DNA of 64,000 nt from an uncultured Bacteroides sp. (lineage in GTDB: Bacteria; Bacteroidota; Bacteroidia; Bacteroidales; Bacteroidaceae), in the NCBI GenBank assembly GCA_944321465.1, contig CALULL010000002.1, positions 1-64,000 on the forward strand, read 5' to 3'. Within the stretch, counting starts at the first letter, position 1. Every line of letters begins with the position of its first letter. The notes under the pieces were generated by a model, which had not been told where the DNA came from, did no database searches, and worked only from the letters and a program-made list of their open reading frames with translations. Made by a program: the position numbers and the translations under genes. Below, in pieces: positions 51,076 to 58,977 of the stretch.

Positions 51076-52671
51076 CTATTCCTTTAAGTCAAGTTTGCAT
51101 TCCTCGACTAGCCTGAGTGCCTGACGCACGACGGGGTTGATGGTGTTTATCACCCGGAAGTAGGCGTTCATGTCCCAGATGTCGCGGGCTATGATGGCCT
51201 TGAGCTGCGTCTTGAGCAGGGGCAGCGAGCGGTCGTATTGTTGCTGGTCGAAAACTATGCCTGCCTCGTCGGCCAGTGTCCTGAGTGAGGTTAGTGTCTG
51301 TTCGTCTACCTCGAAGTGGCGGTCGAAGTCGTCGAAGTCCTTATAGCGTTTTTTTAGCTCCTGCCGATGCTGTTCGATGTAGGCGGCAGTGGTGCGCAAC
51401 ACAAGCCCCCGGGCTACCACGTTGCGGTAGTAGCGGGTGTATAGGGTCGTGTCGAGGGGCACGAAGTAGTCGGGCATGATGCCACCCCCGCCGTAGACGG
51501 TGCGTCCCAGCTTGCGGGTAGCATATTTCAGCGAGTCGGGGAGGTGGATGCTGTCGGCGTGCATCAGTTCACCGTGCTCGTATCGGTGCATCAGGTCTTG
51601 GGCGTACTGTTCCAGCATTTCGCCGCCGGTCTTCCCTGCGGCATCGTAGGGCTTCTGGATGCAGCGTCCGCTGGGTGTATAGTAGCGTGCGATGGTGAGG
51701 CGTATCATGGAGCCGTCGGGCAGCATGACGGGCCGCTGCACCAGTCCCTTGCCGAACGTGCGCCTGCCGACGACGATGCCGCGGTCCCAGTCCTGTATGG
51801 CCCCGGTGACAATTTCGCTGGCCGAGGCCGAGTATTCGTCGACCAGCACCACCAGTCCTCCCTTGCGGAAGTGTCCTTTGCCGTCGGCCTTGAACTCCTG
51901 TCTCTTGGCCGAACGGCCCTCGGTGTAGACTATCAGTTCTTTTTGTTCCAGAAAGGTGTTGGCCAGGTCGATGGCTGCGTTCAGGTAGCCTCCGCCGTTG
52001 CCTTGCAGGTCAAGGATAAGTTTCCGCATTCCCTGCTTCTTCAGCCGGGCCAGTGCCTCCTCAAATTCCTTTGGGGTAGTGGCTCCGAAGCGGTTCAGGC
52101 GGATGTAGCCCACGCGGGGGCGTATCATGTAGGCGGCATCGAGGCTCAGGATGGGAATCTTGTCGCGCTTCACGTCAAAGTGCAGCAGCTCGTCCACCCC
52201 ACGGCGAAGTACCGTCAGCGACACCGTTGTGCCCTTCTTGCCGCGCAGGCGGCGCATGATTTCCTCCGTGCCCAGTTTCACGCCGGCGATGGTCGAGTCG
52301 CCTACGGCCACGATGCGGTCGCCTGCCAGGATGCCCGCTTTCTCCGATGGTCCTCCGCTTACGGGCTGTATGACGAGCAGCGTGTCTTCTATCATCTGAA
52401 ACTGTACCCCGATGCCTTCGAACTCTCCTTGCAGCGGCTCGTTCATTTTCTTCACCTCCTCAGCGTTGTTGTATGTCGAGTGCGGGTCAAGCTGGGCCAG
52501 CATTTCGATGATGGCACTTTCCACCAGGCGGCTTTCATCTACCGTGTCCACGTATAGGTGGGTTATGGCAAATTCGGCCATCTGCAACTTGCGCATGGGG
52601 TTGTCGTCTCGCCTCTGTGCACACAAGCTGGTCGTGCACAGCAGCAATATGCATAAAAGGATGTTCTTCAT
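51076..52671 (-). CDS. S41-family C-terminal processing protease with PDZ domain
   Basis: 531 residues. Signal peptide (MKNILLCILLLCTTSLCAQ), N-terminal helical region, PDZ domain (about 85-170, FEGIGVQFQMIEDTLLVIQPVSGGPSEKAGILAGDRIVAVGD) and protease core. The catalytic Ser lies in VLVDEYSASASEIVTGAIQDW and the Lys in GRRTFGKGLVQ. Such periplasmic proteases trim proteins at their C-termini. The ~130-residue C-terminal extension is helical. Last gene of the parE-coaD-protease run, 49 bases after coaD. Confidence 0.92.
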   Translation of the reverse strand: MKNILLCILLLCTTSLCAQRRDDNPMRKLQMAEFAITHLYVDTVDESRLVESAIIEMLAQLDPHSTYNNAEEVKKMNEPLQGEFEGIGVQFQMIEDTLLVIQPVSGGPSEKAGILAGDRIVAVGDSTIAGVKLGTEEIMRRLRGKKGTTVSLTVLRRGVDELLHFDVKRDKIPILSLDAAYMIRPRVGYIRLNRFGATTPKEFEEALARLKKQGMRKLILDLQGNGGGYLNAAIDLANTFLEQKELIVYTEGRSAKRQEFKADGKGHFRKGGLVVLVDEYSASASEIVTGAIQDWDRGIVVGRRTFGKGLVQRPVMLPDGSMIRLTIARYYTPSGRCIQKPYDAAGKTGGEMLEQYAQDLMHRYEHGELMHADSIHLPDSLKYATRKLGRTVYGGGGIMPDYFVPLDTTLYTRYYRNVVARGLVLRTTAAYIEQHRQELKKRYKDFDDFDRHFEVDEQTLTSLRTLADEAGIVFDQQQYDRSLPLLKTQLKAIIARDIWDMNAYFRVINTINPVVRQALRLVEECKLDLKE

Positions 52672-52720
52672 TCTATTCCTGTCAACGTATTTCTCTATTA
52701 AACCGGGACGGCGGGAGCAC

Positions 52721-53188
52721 TCATTCGTCGCCCGGGTCTATCTTCATGCCTTCTGGCAGAAACTGGCTGACATCCTTGCCAAAGGACAGCAGTTCGCGCA
52801 CCGTGGTCGAGCTGACGCACGTCAGTTCCGGCTCGGTGAAGAGCAGGATGGTCTCGATACCTGTCAGTTTGCGGTTGATGTCGGCAATGGTTTCCTCGTA
52901 TTCGAAGTCCTTCACCGTGCGTATGCCGCGCACAATCAGCCCGGCTTCTACTTCGCGGGCGAAGTCAATCGTCAGTCCGTCATACGCCCGGACGCTTATC
53001 CGTGGGTTGTCCCTGTAGTAGTCGGCTATCATGGCTTGCCGCTTGCTTACGGGGAAGTGGGTGTTCTTGTTCTCGTTGATGCCTATGCCTATGACTATCT
53101 CGTCGATAAACGTCAGCGCACGGCGCACCACCGAAGCGTGTCCTGCCGTAAAGGGGTCGAAGGTTCCCGGGAATATAGCCCGCGTCAT
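52721..53188 (-). CDS. coaD: Phosphopantetheine adenylyltransferase
   Basis: A 155-residue enzyme of coenzyme A synthesis (4'-phosphopantetheine plus ATP to dephospho-CoA). Nucleotidyltransferase motifs [21 protein letters not shown] (with T-x-G-H), an [12 protein letters not shown] stretch and [25 protein letters not shown] are as expected. Full length. It has its own -7 element upstream and continues into the S41 protease gene. Confidence 0.96.
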   Translation of the reverse strand: MTRAIFPGTFDPFTAGHASVVRRALTFIDEIVIGIGINENKNTHFPVSKRQAMIADYYRDNPRISVRAYDGLTIDFAREVEAGLIVRGIRTVKDFEYEETIADINRKLTGIETILLFTEPELTCVSSTTVRELLSFGKDVSQFLPEGMKIDPGDE

Positions 53189-53283
53189 AATCTGTCTTTA
53201 TAGTATGATAAGGATGTGACTTCTGTTCTCTCCGGCGTGCCGACCGTCGCGGGGCTTGCCCCGGCGTTCGTCCGTCGTGGCGG

Positions 53284-53291
53284 CAAAGGTA
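53284..53291 (-). promoter_or_regulatory. -7 element (TACCTTTG) of coaD
   Basis: TACCTTTG on the minus strand about 95 bases upstream of coaD, between parE and coaD. A second entry point for transcription of coaD and the protease gene. Confidence 0.5.
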
Positions 53292-53380
53292 ATACAAATT
53301 TGCGAGTATCGGTCCGTCCGGGGCCAACTGTTGTCCGAAAATGTCACTCCCTCCCCTCCCGGCGGCGGGCCGGGAAGCCC

Positions 53381-55324
53381 TTACTCCTCTTTCACCAAGT
53401 CCTCCTCGATGACCAAGTTGTTGATGATGAATGCCTGACGTTCCATTGTGTTCTTGCCCATGTAGAACTCGAGCAGCTCCTTCACTTGGTCGGTGCGTCG
53501 CAGGTTGACTTGCTCCAGGCGCATGTCCTTGCCGATGAAGTGGCGGAACTCGTCGGGCGAAATCTCGCCCAAGCCTTTGAAGCGGGTTATCTCGGGGTTC
53601 GGTCCCAGCTCGCGTATGGCCGTCAGCCGTTCCTCCTCGGTGTAGCAGTAGGAGGTGCGCTTCTTGTTGCGCACGCGGAACAGTGGCGTCTGTAAGATGT
53701 ACACATGGCCTTTCTTGATGAGGTCGGGGAAGAATTGCAGGAAGAACGTTATCATAAGCAGCCGGATGTGCATGCCGTCCACGTCGGCATCGGTCGCCAC
53801 GATGACCTTGTTGTATCGCAGCCCGTCCAGCCCGTCCTCTATGTTGAGGGCCGCCTGCAAGAGGTTGAATTCCTCGTTTTCGTAGACCACCTTCTTCGTC
53901 AGCCCATAGCTGTTCAGAGGCTTTCCCCGCAGGCTGAACACGGCCTGCGTGTTGACATCCCGGCTCTTGGTGATGGAGCCGCTGGCCGAGTCGCCCTCGG
54001 TGATGAAGATGCACGAGGCATCCTCCTGCTCCTTGCCTTTGCCGTCGTTCAGGTGGTAGCGGCAGTCGCGCAGCTTGCGGTTGTGCAGGTTGGCTTTCTT
54101 GGCACGCTCGCGGGCCAGTTTGGTGACACCGGCAATGGCTTTGCGCTCTTTTTCGCTCTCCTGTATCTTTTGCAGCATCACCTCGGCCACCAGCGGGGTC
54201 TTGTGCAGATAGTTGTCCACTTCGGTCTTCACGAAATCGCCCACATACTTGTTTATCGTCGGTCCGGCGGGTCTGTCTTCCTGGGGGACGGCGGGCCACA
54301 TGTTGTTGCTGCCCAGCTTCGTCTTGGTCTGGCTCTCGAACATGGGTTCCTCCACGTCGATGGCTATGGCCGCCACCAGGCCGTTGCGTATATCCGTATA
54401 GTCGAAGTTCTTGTTGAAAAACTCCTTGATGGTACGTGCCAGGTGTTCCTTCAGTGCGCTCTGGTGGGTACCTCCTTGTGTGGTGTGCTGGCCGTTTACG
54501 AAGGAGTAGTATTCCTCCCCGTACTGGTTGGTGTGGGTAAAGGCTATCTCGATGTCCTCGCCCCGCAGGTGCACGATGTCATACAGGCCCTCGCTCGTCA
54601 TGTTGTCCTTCAGCAGGTCCTCCAGCCCATGACGCGAGACGATGCGCTGCCCGTTATATATAAAGGTAAGGCCCGTGTTGAGGTACGTGTAGTTGCGTAG
54701 CAGCGTCTCGACAAACTGGGGCTGGAAGGTGTAGCCCACGAACAGCGTGTCGTCTGGCTGGAAGAACACGTAGGTGCCCGTCTCCTCGGCTGTCTCCTCC
54801 GTGGTGTCGCTCACCAGCACCCCACGCTCGAAGATGGCCGTGCGCACACGCCCCTCGCGATAGCTGCGCACCTCGAAGCGGCTGCTCAGGGCATTGACGG
54901 CCTTGAGGCCCACGCCGTTGAGGCCCACGCTCTTCTTGAATGCCTTCGAGTCGTATTTTCCGCCCGTGTTGAGCTTGCTCACGGCCTCGATGAGCTTTCC
55001 CTGAGGTATGCCCCGGCCGTAGTCGCGCACACTGACGCGCAGTCCCTCCTCGATGCCCACTTCTATCCGTTTCCCGGCTCCCATCTTGAACTCGTCCACG
55101 CTGTTGTCCAGCGTTTCTTTCAGCAATACGTAGATGCCGTCGTCGCTCTGCGAGCCGTCGCCCAGCCGGCCTATGTACATGCCCGAGCGCACACGGATGT
55201 GCTCCATGTCGTCCAGGTGCCGGATGTTTTCGTCGGTATAGGCCACGGTTGCGGCGGCATCGTCTTGCTGGTTGGCGGGGGTGTCGTCAAAGCGTAGGGT
55301 GTTGTTCTTGTCGTATTCTTCCAT
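53381..55324 (-). CDS. parE: DNA topoisomerase IV subunit B
   Basis: A 647-residue type IIA topoisomerase ATPase subunit. GHKL ATPase motifs ([62 protein letters not shown]), transducer domain, and TOPRIM ([54 protein letters not shown]). It lacks the long insert typical of GyrB, fitting ParE. It separates daughter chromosomes with ParC, whose gene is not in the window. First gene of parE-coaD-S41 protease. Confidence 0.94.
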   Translation of the reverse strand: MEEYDKNNTLRFDDTPANQQDDAAATVAYTDENIRHLDDMEHIRVRSGMYIGRLGDGSQSDDGIYVLLKETLDNSVDEFKMGAGKRIEVGIEEGLRVSVRDYGRGIPQGKLIEAVSKLNTGGKYDSKAFKKSVGLNGVGLKAVNALSSRFEVRSYREGRVRTAIFERGVLVSDTTEETAEETGTYVFFQPDDTLFVGYTFQPQFVETLLRNYTYLNTGLTFIYNGQRIVSRHGLEDLLKDNMTSEGLYDIVHLRGEDIEIAFTHTNQYGEEYYSFVNGQHTTQGGTHQSALKEHLARTIKEFFNKNFDYTDIRNGLVAAIAIDVEEPMFESQTKTKLGSNNMWPAVPQEDRPAGPTINKYVGDFVKTEVDNYLHKTPLVAEVMLQKIQESEKERKAIAGVTKLARERAKKANLHNRKLRDCRYHLNDGKGKEQEDASCIFITEGDSASGSITKSRDVNTQAVFSLRGKPLNSYGLTKKVVYENEEFNLLQAALNIEDGLDGLRYNKVIVATDADVDGMHIRLLMITFFLQFFPDLIKKGHVYILQTPLFRVRNKKRTSYCYTEEERLTAIRELGPNPEITRFKGLGEISPDEFRHFIGKDMRLEQVNLRRTDQVKELLEFYMGKNTMERQAFIINNLVIEEDLVKEE

Positions 55325-55354
55325 ATTGTCGTCAGAGGGATGTTATCGCACGTG

Positions 55355-55362
55355 CAAAGTTA
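55355..55362 (-). promoter_or_regulatory. -7 element (TAACTTTG) of parE
   Basis: TAACTTTG on the minus strand, 31 bases upstream of the parE ATG. Confidence 0.58.
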
Positions 55363-55491
55363 GCAAAAAATGCGGAAAAACCGACACGGCGGCCGGGGTG
55401 TTTCCACACTACCCCGACCGCCGTGCCTTCCTTCCTGCCGCTGTCGCCGCTCCCCGGCTACCGTCGGCAGGCCCTTGCGGGTGGTCCGTGC

Positions 55492-56421
55492 TCACTTGGT
55501 GCGCGTCACCGTGTGGAGCACCTTGCCCGTCTTGCCTATCATGCGCAGCTCCAGCGTCTTGGGCGTTGCCGAGAGGATGGAGAAACCCGGTTCGCCGCTG
55601 CAGAACACGGTGCCCTCGACGGCCTGTACCTTGCGGCTGAGCGACCCGGACGAGTTGGTGATGTAGTCTATGTCGCTGCCCGGCATACGGATGTGCTGGA
55701 AGTTGTGGATATGTCCGTTCAGGTACATGTCCACACGGTGCTTGCGCAGGATGTTGTCCACGCGGGCCTGCATGTTCTGCCGCTCGATGTCGTCCTTCTC
55801 GGTGTCGGCATAGATGGGGTGATGGCCCACCACGATGACCCAGTCCTCCTGCGCGGCGGCCAGCGTGGCGTCGAGCCATTGCAGCTGGGTGTCGATGTCT
55901 TGCAGACAAGCGTCGGGGTACTTCTGGTTTTCCTCGCGATACTTGTCGATGAGGGGCGTGGTGTCTATCCACACGATGCGCACCGTGGTGCCCTCTTCGT
56001 CGAACGCTTTGGTGTAGTAGCGTGCGGGCATTTCCCAACGGGCACTGATGCGGCTGTAGTCCACTACGGCCTGCGTGTTGCCACGGTACTCGTGGTTGCC
56101 GCAGACGGGGTACCAGGGTATCATCAGCTCGGGATGGGCGTAGATAAGTTCGTAGTTTGTCATCCACAGGGGGTCTTGCACCGAGCGCACGCCCTCGAAG
56201 TGGTGCACGTCGCCGGCGGCGATGACAAACTCGGGGCCTACTTCTTCGGCCATCACGCCCATCAGTTCGGCTATGGGCTTCTGGTCGTAGTAGCCGTTGC
56301 GGCCAAGGTCGTTGGCCATGTACATGTTAAACTTGTCTTCGTAGACGCTGTAGTCTGTTTGCTGGGCCATGCCCCAGCTGCCCACAAGGGCCAGAAGGAG
56401 GAGGACAAAATGCTTCTTCAT
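55492..56421 (-). CDS. Secreted metallophosphatase (purple/tartrate-resistant acid phosphatase type)
   Basis: 309 residues with a signal peptide (MKKHFVLLLLALVGSWGMAQ). Calcineurin-like metal-binding motifs are present in order: IAAGDVHHFEGV (Asp), VCGNHEYRGNTQ (Asn, His), WVIVVGHHPIYADTEKD (His) and MYLNGHIHNFQHI (His-x-His). The arrangement resembles small purple acid phosphatases (ACP5-like). Likely a periplasmic phosphomonoesterase; substrate unknown. The upstream extension of the frame is rejected because the signal peptide begins at 56421. Confidence 0.87.
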   Translation of the reverse strand: MKKHFVLLLLALVGSWGMAQQTDYSVYEDKFNMYMANDLGRNGYYDQKPIAELMGVMAEEVGPEFVIAAGDVHHFEGVRSVQDPLWMTNYELIYAHPELMIPWYPVCGNHEYRGNTQAVVDYSRISARWEMPARYYTKAFDEEGTTVRIVWIDTTPLIDKYREENQKYPDACLQDIDTQLQWLDATLAAAQEDWVIVVGHHPIYADTEKDDIERQNMQARVDNILRKHRVDMYLNGHIHNFQHIRMPGSDIDYITNSSGSLSRKVQAVEGTVFCSGEPGFSILSATPKTLELRMIGKTGKVLHTVTRTK

Positions 56422-56483
56422 TGTCTTTGGTTTGTTGAGTTTATAGTCTTGTCGTTCTATTCTGTTTTTTGTGTTACGGAGGG

Positions 56484-56491
56484 CAAAGCTA
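56484..56491 (-). promoter_or_regulatory. -7 element (TAGCTTTG) of the phosphatase gene
   Basis: TAGCTTTG on the minus strand, about 63 bases upstream of the ATG. Confidence 0.5.
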
Positions 56492-56536
56492 CGCCCCGTT
56501 CTTGGAAACATTCTGGAAACCGGAGCCGCCCGCACG

Positions 56537-56630
56537 GGGCACACCTGCACCCGCTACGGGGAGCACCTGTGCTCCCACAGTGGCAGACCTGTGCCCGCCG
56601 AGTGGCAGACCTGTGCTTCCTCGCCCTCCT
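56537..56630. repeat. 22-bp tandem array, GC-rich family, locus 5 (4 units)
   Basis: ACCTGCAC, ACCTGTGC, ACCTGTGC and ACCTGTGC recur every 22 bases (last base at 56550, 56572, 56594, 56616); the third and fourth units share GGCAGACCTGTGC exactly. It lies between the phosphatase promoter and the GH97 terminator. The rest of 56631-56770 shows no gene. Confidence 0.8.
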
Positions 56631-56772
56631 TCGGGACGCACCTCGGGCGCGTCCGTGCGCTTGGCGGCGCGAAGATAGAGGGGGGCAGATTACACGGACG
56701 TTTCAATACTTTGAAGAAGCTGTGACGGCCTTCGGGTGGCAGGGAACGTGACCGCCCTGCCGGGCAGGCTGC

Positions 56773-56819
56773 AAAAAAGCCGTGAAGAACGGGAACTGCC
56801 AGTCCCCTTTCTTCACGGC
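56773..56819 (-). terminator. Terminator of the GH97 gene
   Basis: Read on the minus strand, GCCGTGAAGA pairs exactly with TCTTCACGGC (56779-56788 and 56810-56819), followed by six T. Confidence 0.85.
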
Positions 56820-56849
56820 CTTGCGGGATGTCCTGCCGACAGGTTCCGC

Positions 56850-58787
56850 TTAGCGTCCGCCGACTCTCTCTATACGGGCCAGATAGCCTCCGCCGGACTG
56901 TAGCCGGATGTGGAGCTTGCGGCCCGACTTCACTTTTGTTTCTTCGAGCCTGATGGACTTGCGCTCTTGCTGGTCGGCGGCGTAGGTGACGTGGTAAGTC
57001 CCCTTAGGCAGGAAGTCCAGCGTCACCGAGAGTTCCTTGGCCGTCTCGCCGTTGAGGGCCACCAGATACCATACGTCTCCCTTGCGGCGGGCCATGAGGG
57101 CCAACTCGCCTATGGCACTGGGCGGAAGCACCCGCGTCTCGTCCCACTCGACGGGCACCTCCTCGACGAAGGGCCGTCCGGGCGAGTTGAGCAGGTCTTC
57201 GCTGTCGGCTGCCAGTATCAGCATGGGGGAGGTGTACATGTAGATGGAAGCCAGTTGGTGGGTGAACGTCAACGAGGGCGAGTATGCCTTGCGGAAGTTC
57301 AGCGGTGTGTAGTCAGCCGCTCCGGCCAGCCAGCGGGTAAAGGGTATCACCGTGTTGTGGTAGGGCCACGAGGGGCCGGGCGACCAGGTGTTCTCCGCGC
57401 CCACGCACTCCAGCCCGCGCACGGCCTCCTTGGCCAGCAGGTTGGGGTAGACAAACGACTCGCCTGCGGGTTTGTTGACACCGTGGAAGACCACCATCAG
57501 CTTGTTCTTGGCTGCTTCCTTCAGAATGTCCTCCATCAGTTGCACGGTGAACAGGTTCTCCGTGTGGAAGAAGTCTATCTTCAGTCCCTTGACACCTATG
57601 GCGGCGCACCGCTGCATGAAGTCGGCCCGTTCGTCGGCCTCGGCCAGCCCGATATCCGAAGTGTTTCCCCAGCGCGGCGAGGAAGGCCGCCACACCCAGA
57701 TGTCGACCCCGCGCCTGTGGGCGTAGTCCACCAGCTCGGCCAGCATGGCCCACTTGTCCCGTCCGTTGGCTTCGGCATCCCGCTCCGGCCACAGCTCCCA
57801 GCCGTCGTCTACTATGACCGTCTCAATGCCCAGCCGCGAGGCGGTATCGACGTAGGTGCGCAGCGTCTTCAGCGACATGCGCTCCTTGTCCGACACCAGC
57901 CAGGTGAACAACGCCCTGCCGGGCTTTATCCAGTCCGTGTGTCGGCCCGAGGGGAAGAGGTCAGGGTCGGGCGCGTCGGCCACTTGCTCCATCAGCGTGT
58001 TGTTCACCAGTCCGTCCAGGTCCTTGGCCAGCATCAGCACGCGCCAGGGGGTCGTCACCTCGCCGCCTTCGGGATAGACCACCCAGGGGTGTCCCTTCAC
58101 GACGGAGTGGTAGTACTTCTTGGGAGGCAGGCCGGTGATGCGGCCCGTCTTCATGTGGCCTTCGTTGTCCACGAAGCCGAACTCCACGCGGTTGGGGGCA
58201 GTGCCCAGCAGCACCGCTCCGTGGAAGTTGAACAGGTTGCTCTCGGTGATGGCGGCATACGTTCCCCCGGGCAGGCGGAACGTGGCCGGCGGAGCCAGCA
58301 GCTCGCCTCGGATGGAGTCCGTCAGTCGCTCTTGATAGGCTTGCACAAACCCGTACTGGAAGGGGCCGCTGGCATACCACACCCGCGTCTGCGAGGGGAA
58401 GGTGAACGAGGTGCGCTCGGCGTAGATGCAGACGGGTGTCTGCGTGGGGATGCGGTAGCGCAGGGCCACTCCGTCGTCAGACTCCCGCGTTTCTATGTAG
58501 TACACGCTGCCGTCCGTGCGTTCCATGACGTATGTCGTGGCGCGGAGCGACGTTGTGTCGGTGCGTGCCTCCCGGATACGTACCTCCGTGCCCAGGTCGC
58601 GGTTGTCCACAACCAGGCCGAGGGGAGAGGGGAGCGTAGCGGTACTTCCTTTGAAGAATGCTTGGGAATGCAACCTGCCCACCGAATTGACCGACAATTG
58701 CAGGCGGGCGTCTTGTGCCGTCGCTTCCGTCAGGGAAGTCAGACCGGCCAATGCCCAAAAGGCAAAAGTTCTGCTGAAATGTTTCAT
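56850..58787 (-). CDS. Glycoside hydrolase family 97 (SusB-like alpha-glycosidase)
   Basis: 645 residues. Signal peptide (MKHFSRTFAFWALAGLTSLTEATAQ), N-terminal beta-sandwich (about 25-270), catalytic (beta/alpha)8 barrel (about 285-550) and a C-terminal beta domain. Family motifs: HTDWIKPGRALFTWL, IETVIVDDGWELWP, WVWRPSSPRWGNTSDIG, GVKGLKIDFFHTENLFTVQLMEDILKEAAKNKLMVVFHGVNKPAG, LECVGAENTWSPG. The Asp in KIDFFHTEN is at the place of the nucleophile in retaining GH97 enzymes, suggesting a retaining alpha-galactosidase-type mechanism rather than SusB-type inversion; this needs alignment. Divergent from the PL8 gene. Confidence 0.9.
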   Translation of the reverse strand: MKHFSRTFAFWALAGLTSLTEATAQDARLQLSVNSVGRLHSQAFFKGSTATLPSPLGLVVDNRDLGTEVRIREARTDTTSLRATTYVMERTDGSVYYIETRESDDGVALRYRIPTQTPVCIYAERTSFTFPSQTRVWYASGPFQYGFVQAYQERLTDSIRGELLAPPATFRLPGGTYAAITESNLFNFHGAVLLGTAPNRVEFGFVDNEGHMKTGRITGLPPKKYYHSVVKGHPWVVYPEGGEVTTPWRVLMLAKDLDGLVNNTLMEQVADAPDPDLFPSGRHTDWIKPGRALFTWLVSDKERMSLKTLRTYVDTASRLGIETVIVDDGWELWPERDAEANGRDKWAMLAELVDYAHRRGVDIWVWRPSSPRWGNTSDIGLAEADERADFMQRCAAIGVKGLKIDFFHTENLFTVQLMEDILKEAAKNKLMVVFHGVNKPAGESFVYPNLLAKEAVRGLECVGAENTWSPGPSWPYHNTVIPFTRWLAGAADYTPLNFRKAYSPSLTFTHQLASIYMYTSPMLILAADSEDLLNSPGRPFVEEVPVEWDETRVLPPSAIGELALMARRKGDVWYLVALNGETAKELSVTLDFLPKGTYHVTYAADQQERKSIRLEETKVKSGRKLHIRLQSGGGYLARIERVGGR

Positions 58788-58818
58788 ACGTTTATGTTTG
58801 TTGTCTGTTGTCTGTCTA

Positions 58819-58826
58819 CAAATGTA
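58819..58826 (-). promoter_or_regulatory. -7 element (TACATTTG) of the GH97 gene
   Basis: TACATTTG on the minus strand, 32 bases upstream of the GH97 ATG. Confidence 0.55.
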
Positions 58827-58908
58827 AGGCGGTGCCCCGGCAACGGTCTGCCCGTACATACAAAAGAAGGAGCAATATCATCCCTTGTACGAAAAAGCCA
58901 CCTATGTG

Positions 58909-58916
58909 TACGTTTG
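58909..58916 (+). promoter_or_regulatory. -7 element (TACGTTTG) of the PL8-like gene
   Basis: TACGTTTG, 62 bases before the ATG; divergent from the GH97 promoter 83 bases away. Confidence 0.55.
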
Positions 58917-58977
58917 TAGCAAGGCTTCCCGGGAGAAAAAAGCGAACTTTGAAGCCGTATAACAGACATAAACACGC

